The notes below the pieces were generated by a model. The model did no database searches, was not told the origin of the DNA, and saw nothing but the letters and a program-made list of their open reading frames with translations. Shown here piece by piece: positions 22,182-34,484 of a DNA stretch of 42,156 nucleotides (position 1 is its first letter; every line of letters begins with the position of its first letter). Origin of the DNA: Nemertoderma westbladi (Eukaryota; Xenacoelomorpha; Nemertodermatida; Nemertodermatidae); contig JAUCBJ010008409.1 of NCBI GenBank assembly GCA_032718475.1, positions 1-42,156 on the forward strand, in the 5' to 3' direction. The translations under genes and the position numbers were made by a program.

Positions 22182-23443
22182 TAATTAGAATAAATTTGAA
22201 TAAATCATGTTCGATTATAAATTATACAAATTATGTATTTATATTTATATTTATTTTATTTATTATTATTTATGTATTTTGCTATATTTACCTCACCGGC
22301 TCGGCACTCGGTAAATACCTGGATAAGGTAGAAAGTAGCAAAAATAATCAGAAAGCGGGAATTTGTAAATAACACATACAATGCAAAAAATTATAAAGTC
22401 ACACACACATCGCAACCACCCCTCCGACGCCCCTTAGCAGATGTTTTGTAATTTTCATTTCGTGTGTGAAAAAAACATGACACAAACTCTGCAAATTGTT
22501 GATGTGAAGATATAATGAATTTTACAGTTAGTAAAATTAAAAATTCAGTGTGTGAAAGAACCATGGCGGGTGTGCGTGTAGGGGTGTGCGTGTGCGTGTG
22601 TGTGTGTGTACGTGTGTGTGTGTGTGTGTGTAGGTGTGTGGGTGACTCGTGTAAATAGGGGACACACATCATAAATTTGACCCACATACCGGGGACATAC
22701 TGGACGTCCCCGGTCTGTTTTACAGCTAAAATTTATTCAGCGGGTTTTATTTTATATATTTCCAAATTTTCAGTTGAATAGCTTCATGTCCACAGTTTGT
22801 GTTAAACTTGCGGATATTGTTTGTGTTACTTTTGTGTATAAAATGTCCCCGTTATAACACTCTGTGGTGGTTGCCAAATATGTCCCCGTTTTGTATTTGA
22901 TTATAAATGAGGGTGACAGAACCAAAAATATTTATACAAACTGAGTACAATATATACACCGCCATATCTTTCTATCATTAAGTAGTTTTTGCAATAGTCT
23001 CAGCATTAGACAATGAATTAACAATTAAATTAACAATGAAATCTAATTCTTTTATTTCAACGTTCTTCGAAATTTATTTGTAATTATACTCTGACCAAAA
23101 ATATTTATGGATACATGAAATACTACTAATGTAATGTACTAAACTTGTTCTTATACTAAACTCAAATTAATATTTGTTAAACCTTCCTATACGGGAAACA
23201 AAATTTATGGAATATACAGTACTACTACAACAATACCAGTTAAAATATTGTCCTTAAAATAATATCAGTTATTATTGTGAGTTAAACCTTCCCGACGGGT
23301 ATCCAAATTTATGGAATAATATACACTATTATACACTATTATACAGTACTACTACAATAATGCCAGTTAATATATTGCCATTAAAATAATGTCAGTTATT
23401 AATGTAGTTAAAACTTCCTTGACGGGAATCGAGACGATCAATT
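22182..23443. other. Intergenic, AT-rich, with a GT-rich tract
   Basis: No gene recognised. Contains an imperfect GT/GTGC tract at about 22569-22644 and a member of the CCGGGGAC repeat family at about 22655-22714. Several GTCCCC words follow (near 22841 and 22882). Two partly similar stretches around 23180-23260 and 23300-23420 (each with CAGTTAATAT-like and TAAACCTTCC motifs) look like a decayed local duplication. Confidence 0.5.
22655..22714. repeat. CCGGGGAC family member, divergent copy
   Basis: Contains GGGGACACACATCATAAA, CCGGGGACATACTGGACG and GTCCCCGG. It resembles the two closer copies at 27406 and 32576 but has ATACT inserted in the palindrome. Confidence 0.55.
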
Positions 23444-23667
23444 TCAGTTAAATTTGAGTTTGTTTCGTTGTTTATTACGGCAGAAATCTTTTATGTTCCG
23501 CCATGATCGGCTTCCTAGCTTAGGATATTTATCTTTCAGTTGTAATATCTCAGCCTTTCCCGGAAGTTTATTTCCGTGGTTGTTAAGTTCTTTCACTAGT
23601 TCTTTCTCCGCCAAACTCCACGGTTTTCGTACAACATCTTTGCTTTCCAATTTCTTTCGCACTTCCA
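23444..23667 (-). CDS. Candidate last exon of a minus-strand gene (RSWRNIKDF-type domain)
   Basis: Read on the minus strand, an acceptor TTTTCCTTGCAG precedes 224 bp ending in TGA (23444-23446). The peptide contains RKPWSLAEKELVKELNNH, then LPGKAEILQLKDKYPKL, RSWRNIKDFCRN, and a basic end. The pattern of a W-containing helix, KLPGKxE, and RSWxNIKDFxRN resembles a C-terminal, SANT/Myb-like segment I associate with invertebrate proteins that often sit downstream of zinc-finger or transposon-derived domains. That assignment is from memory and uncertain. Its splice phase (two bases complete a codon) matches the donor of the exon at 23967-24080. Likely nuclear, because of the basic tail and DNA-binding-like helices. 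Confidence 0.6.
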
Positions 23668-23966
23668 CTGCAAGGAAAATTACGTTATTGTAATGACGCT
23701 ACATTGTTAGAGCATGTGATTTATTATATTGACCCTACAGGGTTGTAGTAAACAATCTGTTATGTATCCAAAATTTATTTTTATTTTTTTTTAATATTAA
23801 TCTACATAATACATATTTTACTATTTTATGTAGTTTATTAATTAAAATTATTTAATTAATTAATTCAGCAGCGATTAATTTATTATGTTGATAAATTTAA
23901 AGATTCATTTACAATTGATTGAATCTTAAGGATTTTTACTCTTAAGAATTTTAAGAATATTATTAC

Positions 23967-24080
23967 CTTTCTTTGATGGGAATGGCGTTGATTTAGTTGG
24001 TTTGCGATTTTGGATTAATGGTGATGATTCCTTTGCTGGCTCCTCATCTTCCGAGTCTGTTGTTCCAATTTCCACATCAC
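23967..24080 (-). CDS. Candidate internal exon of the same minus-strand gene
   Basis: 114 bp on the minus strand between an acceptor (TTAATTACAG) and a donor (AAAG|GTAATAAT). The frame that fits the next exon reads DVEIGTTDSEDEEPAKESS then IQNRKPTKSTPFPSKK: an acidic stretch followed by a basic, proline-containing one, as in a linker before a DNA-binding domain. It starts and ends in phase 1. The join to 23667 gives an intact codon (G+TG), and a donor at 28135 (TCTG|GTAAAG) supplies the matching phase on the other side. Confidence 0.58.
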
Positions 24081-24324
24081 CTGTAATTAATAATATGGCG
24101 TATTAGCATAAATTATTGTCGTATGCTAAAGTGGTTTTAATTAACTAAAAGACATATAAATTTTGGCAGGTTAAACTGCTAAAGGTCTTCAAAAGCGCGA
24201 ACAACATTACTGTACGTAGCTGTATTAACTCAACCAGCCAAACTCTTATACAGGCTGTACTTATTATTATTAATTATTAATATTGGTTCACGGTCCTTGA
24301 CATAGGTGACCATTATTACCGTAA

Positions 24325-24370
24325 TGTGTGTGTGTGTGTGTGTTAGTGTGTGTGTGTGTGTGTGTGTGTG
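24325..24370. repeat. GT microsatellite
   Basis: (GT)n with one TTAG interruption. The following TCCAGAGCGATATCTCAGTT and ACAAAATTTGGACAAA have the look of a dispersed, decayed repeat and are not a gene. Confidence 0.85.
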
Positions 24371-26792
24371 TCCAGAGCGATATCTCAGTTATTTATTAAT
24401 CAATCGAAACAAAATTTGGACAAAAGTTAGATATAGGGATGGCGAAGGCTCATACAAAAAATTGGGTGTCGAGATGGTATTTGTGCGATGTGAGCGCTAT
24501 ATTTGCGTGTTTTCGCATGGTTTAGGAAAAAGCTATCTTGTCATAGGGAACGCAATGAATGATTCTGATATTTGGCATGGAGGTACCTGAATTATTTGTA
24601 AATCGATTAACGGAGGCCGATTTTTAAATTTGGACCTACATTATGACCTAATTGAAGATTTAATTAAGGTAATTAATTAGCACTGCTAGTACTGTCTGAT
24701 TGTCTGCCTGTAGTAGGCATACCGGACCGGTACTACCTGACCACTGTAGGCCTATCTGCCTATCTTCATACTGTCATAGGTCAGTACAGCAGTAGGTCCT
24801 AGCCTAGCCCTAGCAGTAAATATAATATTTCGCCATGTTCGCAGGCGACTTCGCACTGACTACCAGTAGGCCTATGCAGCTATGCTATGAGATTAACCGT
24901 CCAGTCGTTCAGATGCATATGGTACCGGTACTGGAACGGGTTACGGTTTAATCCTACATTTGTCAATTACGACAATACCGGTACGACTTTGAGTACCGCT
25001 GTACCGGTACGCGGTAGCCTACCGTTACCGGTTGACCGGTAGGCGTAGGCGGTAGACCTACGGTGCGATGGTAGCCAGCCGGTAGGTGGTAGGCTTACCG
25101 TACCAGTATAAATGTTGGCGGATGGCGGGATGACGTCGTGTGGCGCGTAATTACTTACCGGTTGCCGGTAGACGCCTACCCAACTCGTAACTGGTGGTCG
25201 TGGTCGTGGTGGGATGAGCACAGGAGCATGAGGTCGCCTACGATGGGAACAAGTGAAAAGGAAACATAGGCCTACCCGAACGAAAACGTATTATTATTGT
25301 ACTGATTAAGTAGGAGGACCGTGAACCTTCCAGGCTTGCCAGCTTGTTGGCTTTTATTCCCGTATATGGATGGATATATAAAGAGGAATATATTCCTTAT
25401 CTTAAAACTCTTGGATTTACTGTAGACCATGTACAGTACACTCTATTTTGCATACCCCGTCCTGGAATATGCCTTGTTTTATGTGATATACAATACACAA
25501 TCCCCCTTAATACGTACTCTAGCAAGTTGGTGCACACCCCCCCCCCCCCCCCTACCCCCCCCCCCCCCTAATTTTTTTCAAATTTAAATCATACTGTATG
25601 CAACGAAAAAGTTCGACAACTTTTCTTACAGCTGGCAGTTCCGGATTTTTCAATTTCTGAGCTACTGTATTCGATACAACAAGCCGTTAAAATCGTATAT
25701 TTGGCAATAATATTTAGCCACCTCCGTCGGCTTTATTTTTCGTCTTTGGTATGTAATCGGTTTAAATTTCACCAAAAATTGCCAAAGATATTACGAAAAT
25801 ACTAAGTGTAAATTTTGAGACGTAAATCGCTAGAATTCTAATGTTTTAATGGGTTATTGCATCGAAATCGCCAAGAAATTGAAAAATACGGCCAGGCCAG
25901 CAGGGCTGCAGGGTTGTAGGGCCTATTTGAAAAAAATTAGGAGACAATCGACTTGCGAATTGATAAAAATTGTTGTTGTATTAAGGGACACGTTGTACTT
26001 GTGTAGTGTATTATTGCGGTTACACCCCACATCAAAGTTTTATTCAAATAGAAATTAAGTTAGAAAATTTTATTTTTAGATCTTTTGGAAATATATTGCT
26101 TTAGGTGGCGAAAAATATACAATTTTCTAACTTTAGACAGTTTGAAATAGAATAAGGAGGGGGGGGGGGGGGGGGGGGGTCTAGAGTTGGTGCGCTAAAA
26201 AATTGTCGGGTCTGGAATAAGGATTAAATAAGAGGTAACAAAGGTGCCCCAGAGAAAGGGTGCTTTTTTTCTGCTACAGATCTGACGATACAAGTCGGTG
26301 ATCCTTATTTTTTTAACTGAGTGCTGTGCCTATGGAATGTGATTTTTGATCCATTCAATTCAAACACATTAAATCTCAATTATCTCATTCCAGGTTTTCA
26401 TAAATAGTTGAAATTGTTGAGCAAATAATTAGCTTAAGAAAGTACAGAAAAAAATTAATTATTGATTGGCAGAATTCCTACAAATACTGGCCATACTGTA
26501 GACCATAATAAGGGCGATGATTATTTAGTGTTCTCACAGGGCGTTCATTGCAAACTGAACTTGTTTGGAAGTGAATCCCATGTGAGTCCTGTGAAGGAGC
26601 CTGAATTGACCTCCTTAACTCAGCTAATAACAGGCCATCTACAGAATTATTTGAATCCAGTATTCTCATTGGATGACAAAGGCTCCTTCACAAGGTATTC
26701 AGTATAATATGTTGTGATAGAGCTTTGTTATTGCTTGGCAGTTTGGGCTTGGCATGGGAACAGAACAGATACAAATAACCTATGACACGTTC
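24371..26792. other. Intergenic region with homopolymer runs
   Basis: No gene recognised. 24690-25230 is rich in TACCGGTA and TAGGCCTA words. A C-run lies at 25537-25568 (with TA interrupting) and a G-run at 26159-26179; their lengths are unreliable in any assembly. At 26594-26693 the 12-mer GTGAAGGAGCCT is followed about 90 bp later by its inverse, AGGCTCCTTCAC. Confidence 0.5.
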
Positions 26793-27127
26793 GTGGGGCC
26801 TTCGCGCAGCACGACGTGAGCAAAGCCTTTAGCATATTGGCACCATTAACGAGTTGTCTGCCGTTAGTCATAAGTCTTCAACACAATACTCGTCCTCCTC
26901 TTGTGCCTCGTTGCGTTCGTCCGTTTTTGACCAAACTTTAGATTCTTTCTAAACTTTTGTCTGACTACATACACGTACCAAGTTTCGTTTAATTTCATCA
27001 AGGAATAACCGAGTTATTAGCGATCAAAAATTTACGACAGACGACGACAGACGACGACGACGATGACAGACAACTCGCCAATGGCAACCATATGCTAAGG
27101 CTTCGCTCACTTCGTGGCTCGCCCCAC
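26793..27127. mobile_element. Short non-autonomous element with inverted termini
   Basis: The left end GTGGGGCC..GTGAGCAAAGCCTTTAGCATATTGG and the right end CATATGCTAAGGCTTCGCTCAC..GCCCCAC are imperfect inverted complements over about 50 bp. The 335-bp element has no coding frame. Its interior has ACACGTACCAAGTTTCGT, GAGTTATTAGC and a (GACGAC)n run. No clear target duplication was seen. It fits a MITE-like DNA transposon derivative, or the palindromic tail of another dispersed repeat. A similar GTGGGGCGAGCAAGG word at 27280 may be another fragment. Confidence 0.6.
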
Positions 27128-28134
27128 ATATATTTAACATCTTGGCATTACCAGTACTGCAGTAGCCGAGTAGCATCCAACTAACTGTCCAATGAGAATA
27201 CAGGATTTCAAAAATCCTTTTAGAAGGCCTAATATTGGTAGACTTAAAGGGGTTCCCTTCCCTCCCAGGATTTAGTTTTATGTGGGGCGAGCAAGGACTA
27301 CTATACTAAACTGCGAGCCATCAGCGAACTGTTTTATAATTATGCTATGGCCGTTTTCTAAAAGTCTAGGGGTGTGTGTGTGGTGTGTAGGTGAACTGGT
27401 TCAAACAGGGGACAATTGCATGAATACACAGCGACAAACCGGGGACGATCTACAATCCGGGGACGTCCCCGGAATGAAATGATATCAAAAATGGAATCTA
27501 CGTACTAAAATTAATGGATTCTGAAAATTTCAGATCATTTCGGCGATGTCCCCTGTTCCACCCAAACCTGTCAAATACGTGTGTAAATTTGTGTTTGAGT
27601 TTTGAAAATTTCACTGACCCCAGTATAATGCGATAGTTTCAAGTGTCCCCTTTTCCATACAGTTAATATAACATTCCAAACACACGTTGTAGTATGGGTG
27701 CTGTTGTTCAATGTGGGGACTGGAATCTACAATGTAATTAATATTTTGTGATCTAATTTAACATTTTGACCAATCGCAGCAGTATGTGTGGCATGGTTCA
27801 AAATGGGGACTAGGAATTCATTGTCACCTAAAAAGTAGAGATTAATTTTAAGTAAGTAGAATATATATGTCGAATGTGCCAATTTGGAAATCAAATACTT
27901 TAGTAATCGTGTTTTAAAGCAGAATATGGCGCCCGAATCGTTCGAATATATAATTTTATGACAAATTTTCCTGATAAACAACTTGATATACATTTGCAAT
28001 ATACAATTGAAAGTGGTTCATGAAGGACATTCATTAAGAACGTTACGTTTCGTTTTCTTGCTATAAATTGTATAAGCGGATTCTGACTCAAATTCAAATT
28101 CAGTTACTTGGAAATACATCCATATCATCTTTAC
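27128..28134. other. Intergenic region, no gene recognised
   Basis: Contains a copy of the CCGGGGAC family (27406-27476) and several isolated GGGGAC or GTCCCC words (near 27546, 27641, 27714, 27803). If the minus-strand gene is real, this lies in its large intron (24081-28134). Confidence 0.45.
27406..27476. repeat. CCGGGGAC dispersed repeat, copy 2
   Basis: GGGGACAATTGCATGAATAC, then ACAAACCGGGGACGATC, then the 16-bp perfect palindrome CCGGGGACGTCCCCGG (27457-27472). Nearly identical to 32576-32647. Confidence 0.85.
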
Positions 28135-28402
28135 CAGAAACATTTTCCGAATCACTATGCCTATCAGAATTGCATAGATTGTTTTTATCTTCTTGAGAAT
28201 CACCACAGACCATGTCACAGTTACTCAATGCCGGATTGCTGACATGTTGCTCACTGATGCAATCTGCAAGTTCATCATAGTTGCTGCACCATGTAAACTC
28301 CTTAACAATATCAAGAACATTGGTGGTTGTCAAATCTGATGTATCAAATAAGTCATGCCATAAACGCATGGTTTGCATAACATCAACAGACGCAGTTAAC
28401 CT
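28135..28402 (-). CDS. Candidate exon (3' part) of the minus-strand gene
   Basis: An open minus-strand frame with varied composition, unlike the repeats around it. It contains ASVDVMQTMRLWHDLFDTSD, DIVKEFTWCSNYDELADC and an acidic serine-rich end SDRHSDSENVSG. A donor-like TCTG|GTAAAG at 28134 leaves one base over, which matches the phase of the exon at 24080. The frame stays open a further 12 codons past the donor to TGA if unspliced. Its upstream end is unclear: an in-frame TAG lies just before 28411, and the neighbouring 33-bp repeat tract is in a different frame. Either a frameshift has occurred or an acceptor I cannot see is used. Confidence 0.45.
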
Positions 28403-30465
28403 TGCCCCCAAACCCTATCCTCCTCCAACGACCCTGCCCCACCCACTCCTTCAACATCCAACGACCTCGTCCCACCCACTCCTACAACCTCGGACAACCC
28501 TGCCCCACCCATTCCTTCAACATCCGACAACCCTGCCCCACTCACTCCTTTAAACTCCGACAGCACTGCCCCACCCATTCCTTTAAACTCCGACGACCCT
28601 ACCCCACCCACTCCTTCAAACTCCAATGACCCTGCCCCACCCACTCCTTCGACATCCGACAACCCTGCCCCACTCACTACTTAAAACTCCGACAACCCAG
28701 CCCCACACACTCCTTTAAACACCGACAGCACTGCCCCACCCATTCCTTTAAACTCCGACGACCCTGCCCCACCCACTCCTTTAAACTCCAATAACCCTGC
28801 CCCACCCACTCCTTCGACATCCGACAACCCTGCTCCACTCACTACTTAAAACCCCGACAACCCTGCCCCACCCACTCCTTTAAACTCCGACAACCCTGCC
28901 CCACCCACTCCTTTAAACTCCGACAACCCTGCCCCAGCCACTCCTTTAAACTCCAATGACCCTGCCCCATCCACTCCTTTAAACTCCGACAACCCTGTCC
29001 TACTCACTCCTTTAAACTCCAATGACCCTGCCCCACCCACTCCTTCAACCTCCAACGAGCCTGCCTCACCCACTCCTTCGACCTCCGACAACCATGCCCC
29101 ACTCACTCCTTTAAACTCCGACAACCCTGCCCCACCCACTCCTTCAACCTCCAACGACCCTGCCCCACCCACTCTTTCAACCTTCAACGACCCTGCGCCA
29201 CCCACTCCTTCAACCTCCAACGAGCCTGCCTCACCCACTCCTTCGACCTCCGACAACCATGCCCCACCCACTCCTTAAAACTCCGACAACCCTGCCCCAC
29301 CCACTCCTTTAAACTCCAACAACCCTACCCCACCCACTCCTTTAAACTCCAATGACCCTGCCCCATCCACTCCTTTAAACTCCGACAACCCTGCCCCACT
29401 CACTCCTTTAAACTCAAATGACCCTGCCCCACCCACTCCTTCGACCTCCGACAACCCTGCCCCACTCACTCCTTTAAACTCAGACGACCCTGCCCCACCC
29501 CCTCCTTTAAACTCCATTGACCCTGCTCCATCCACTCCTTCAACCTCCGACAACCCTGCCCCACTCACTCCTTTAAACTCAGACGACCCTGCCCCACTCA
29601 CTCCTTTAAACTCAGACGACCCTGCCCCACCCCCTCCTTTAAACTCCATTGACCCTGCCCCACCCACTCCTTTAAACTCCAACGACCCTGCCCCACCCAC
29701 TCTTTCAACCTTCAACGACCCTGCGCCACCCACTCCTTCAACCTTCAACGACCCTGCCCCACCCACTCCTTAAAACTCCGACAACCCTGCCCCACCCACT
29801 CCTTTAAACTCCAACAACCCTACCCCACCCACTCCTTTAAACTCCAATGACCCTGCCCCATCCACTCCTTTAAACTCCGACAACCCTGCCCCACTCACTC
29901 CTTTAAACTCAAATGACCCTGCCCCACCCACTCCTTCGACCTCCGACAACCCTGCCCCACTCACTCCTTTAAACTCAGACGACCCTGCCCCACCCCCTCC
30001 TTTAAACTCCATTGACCCTGCTCCATCCACTCCTTCAACCTCCGACAACCCTGCCCCACTCACTCTTTTAAACTCCGACAACCCTGCCCCACCCACTCCT
30101 TTAAACTCCAACAACCCTACCCCACCCACTCCTTTAAACTCCAATGACCCTGCCCCACTCACTCCTTTAAACTCAAATGACCCTGCCCCACCCACTCCTT
30201 CGACCTCCGACAACCCTGCCCCACTCACTCCTTTAAACTCAGACGACCCTGCCCCACCCCCTCCTTTAAACTCCATTGACCCTGCTCCATCCACTCCTTC
30301 AACCTCCGACAACCCTGCCCCACTCACTCCTTTAAACTCAGACGACCCTGCCCCACTCACTCCTTTAAACTCAGACGACCCTGCCCCACCCCCTCATTTA
30401 AACTCCATTGACCCTGCCCCACCCACTCCTTTAAACTCCAACGACCCAGCCCCACCCACTTCTTT
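28403..30465 (-). repeat. 33-bp coding-like minisatellite (11-residue unit)
   Basis: About 62 tandem 33-bp units. On the minus strand each reads GVGGAGLSEFK or a variant (SLEFK, SSEFK, SLEVE). The frame is kept because 33 is a multiple of three. It is broken by single-base stop codons: TAA where AAA is expected at about 28678, 28843, 29272 and 29767, and TGA where GGA is expected near 30400. A block of about 495 bp (15 units) is duplicated: 29275-29766 corresponds to the start of 29770-30360, and each block ends in the same TAA. The tract may be a decayed or polymorphic coding repeat of the minus-strand gene. Confidence 0.85.
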
Positions 30466-30630
30466 AACCTTCAATATCGCTCTGTATCTCTGCTTTATTA
30501 TCCAATCTTCTAGTTGCTCTGCTTCTTTTTGGGTAAGATTTGATAACTTCCGTGTTATTTCTCTTTCTTCTTCTTGTATTCAATACCTTTTCTCCTTCCT
30601 TTTCAACCCCATAAACACGTTAGCATCCAT
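30466..30630 (-). pseudogene. Possible N-terminal segment of the minus-strand gene
   Basis: From an ATG at 30630-30628 the minus strand reads MDANVFMGLKRKEKRY, a TGA, then EEEREITRKLSNLTQKEAEQ and LEDWIIKQRYRAILK, entering the 33-bp repeat in the GVGGAGSLEFK frame. The helix-like charged segment looks coding, and its continuity with the repeat frame is notable. The in-frame TGA at codon 17 means that either the gene starts further along, a small intron removes it, or the copy is dead. Confidence 0.35.
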
Positions 30631-30952
30631 GTATTTACAATTATTTTATACATGGATTTTATTTACTATTAATACACTTTGTAAAAAGTAGCACTTTTTA
30701 GAGGTCGGCCAGAGTGTGTTTATTATCTGAACGAAGCGAGTGTTATAAAATGTCATAACGCTATAAAGTGCTTCTTTCTTATAAGTATGTTTGTAATTTT
30801 CTCCAATTATATCAACTTTACACATAGAAACTTGTTTGCACTTAACTTGAAATTGTGAATCCCAGGCATAACCAAGAAAGTTCAACTTTTTGATCCTATG
30901 ACAATTTTTCTAGAACTGTACAAAGTTGATATAATTAGAGAAAAACACTTAC
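30631..30952. other. Intergenic sequence
   Basis: A 79-codon minus-strand frame (30646-30885) exists but has no recognisable domain. Nothing else is supported. Confidence 0.4.
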
Positions 30953-32397
30953 GGCCCCGGTAGCGCTACTTCAATATATTTTTTTTTTTTTTTTTTTTAT
31001 TACACCAAAATATGGTAATTGCTGTTATAAGCCACAAGTGTTAAAATTATTAAGATCATATTTAATAATAAAAATATACCAATAAATATAAATTAAAAGT
31101 TATGTGCGATGCCTCATGTGCAAGTGTGAAGGTGGTGGTTCGCCAGCTGGTTGAGGGATTTCGAGTTGCGGTGGCACATAAGTATATGATATAATGGTGC
31201 CGGCTGTACGCACAGGAAAATTTTTTTACTTTCATCTAGAGCAGATTTTTATCAAGATTCCAAATTTGAAAACCGTTTAGCAAGATCTGTCCTACTTCTC
31301 GAGATATTGCTGTCTGTCCGTTTTACTGTCGGTTTGTCCGTCAGTATGTCTGACCTGACCGTCAATAAAAAACATACGATCTGTCTAATAAAATTCTCTG
31401 TGTGGGTTTTCGTGGTCGGTGACTTCATTTCTGATGTCATTAATCAAATTTGGCCTCGTTGGTTCTGTCTGTATGCCTGTCAGTCTGTCTGTCAAAATAT
31501 AACCGACAGTCTGACAGCCAAACAGACAATTTGGATGTCATCAAATGTTAATATTGACACTGGAAATGAATTCTGCGACCAGGAAAACCCCTATAGCTAA
31601 ACTTTTAGCTCAATGCTGTGCCTTTTCTAATACAGATAAGTCGGATGGTCAGAAAGACCGACAGACAGACATTCAGACAAACTAGATTTCATTAAAATTG
31701 AGAACTGACCTCAAAAATGAAATCAGCGATCAGGAAAACCCCCATAGCAAAATTCTTAGCATGGTTTTATGCTTTCTTGTTGATAGATATATATTGACAG
31801 ACTTTCTCACATATTAACAGACAATTTTGGCGCGGGAAGTTTCAAATTTTAAAGGCAATTATCTCGGAATGGTATTTTTTTGCATAAAAATAGCTTCAGA
31901 CAATTCAATTTTCAATAAATTTTCAAAAATTTTGCTCAGAGGGGTTCTCTGATGTGCTCTCTTCAGATATCTCGACATCGAATTCTGATTGTTTTATTCC
32001 AATATGGAAATAAATGGCCAAAATTGAATAAAATATTGATAATTTTTAATTTGTCAAAATTAAACAATAAACAAAACAAAAAACAGCACCAAAATGACAA
32101 TTGTTAATTAATTTTCGATATTTTGCTTCGAGATATCGAAAGAGCATACATTTTTGATACGATTTTAAAAATTAGAAAGAAAAATACTCAAGATTGAATC
32201 TGCTGAAGGTTTTTGGATTTTTATCCAAAAATTTGGTAATATTTTTCCAAATTTTTGAAAAATTTGAATTTTTTATTTTTATTCATAATTACAAATCTTC
32301 CATTGACCTTCATACAAAGTTATGGTCGTTTCTGACAATGAGAAGTTGCTCTAACAAGGCAATATAAAAATTATGTCCATGTAGCGCTACCGGGGCC
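30953..32397. mobile_element. Non-autonomous element with 17-bp perfect inverted ends
   Basis: GGCCCCGGTAGCGCTAC at 30953-30969 and its exact reverse complement GTAGCGCTACCGGGGCC at 32381-32397 bound about 1.45 kb without a coding frame. TTA lies at 30949-30951, one base from the left end, and at 32398-32400 directly at the right end, so a TTA target duplication is possible. The interior has TCTGTC-type runs (31305-31510 and 31650-31680), a CTCGAGATATTG motif and long A/T stretches. Interpreted as a MITE-like or internally deleted DNA transposon. Confidence 0.65.
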
Positions 32398-32575
32398 TTA
32401 AAATAATACCTAGGCCAACGTATCGTATGTTTTCATTCTTATGTATTTAGTACTAAAGAATTTAACTTGCTTAGTACCCTATCCTACTTGATATGTTCAT
32501 GCAATCATATGTATTCAAAAATATACATTACATACGGATACGGATTACACAGGATTACGTTGTACCTGATTCATA

Positions 32576-32647
32576 CCGGGGACAATTGCATGAATACACA
32601 ACGACAAACCGGGGACGATTTACAATCCGGGGACGTCCCCGGAATGA
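32576..32647. repeat. CCGGGGAC dispersed repeat, copy 3
   Basis: About 72 bp nearly identical to 27406-27476, again with the palindrome CCGGGGACGTCCCCGG (32627-32642), in the same orientation. The sequence after it (GTAGCTAAAATG) also recalls the copy at 22714 (CAGCTAAAATT), so the family extends beyond the conserved core. Confidence 0.85.

Positions 32648-34484
<1,837 letters not shown>

Noticed and set aside
22545-22570. GTGTGTGAAA..ACCATGG resembling the flank before exons 3-5
   Set aside because: Only about 18 matching bases in low-complexity surroundings; probably chance.
24306-24590. 94-codon plus-strand frame after the GT tract
   Set aside because: Begins in the microsatellite and continues into what looks like a decayed dispersed repeat; no domain seen.
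25344-25571. 75-codon frame ending in proline run
   Set aside because: Ends in the poly-C tract; no support.
26462-26707. 81-codon plus-strand frame
   Set aside because: Contains an inverted repeat (GTGAAGGAGCCT), and a piece of it recurs inverted at about 27190, so it is more likely dispersed repeat than gene.
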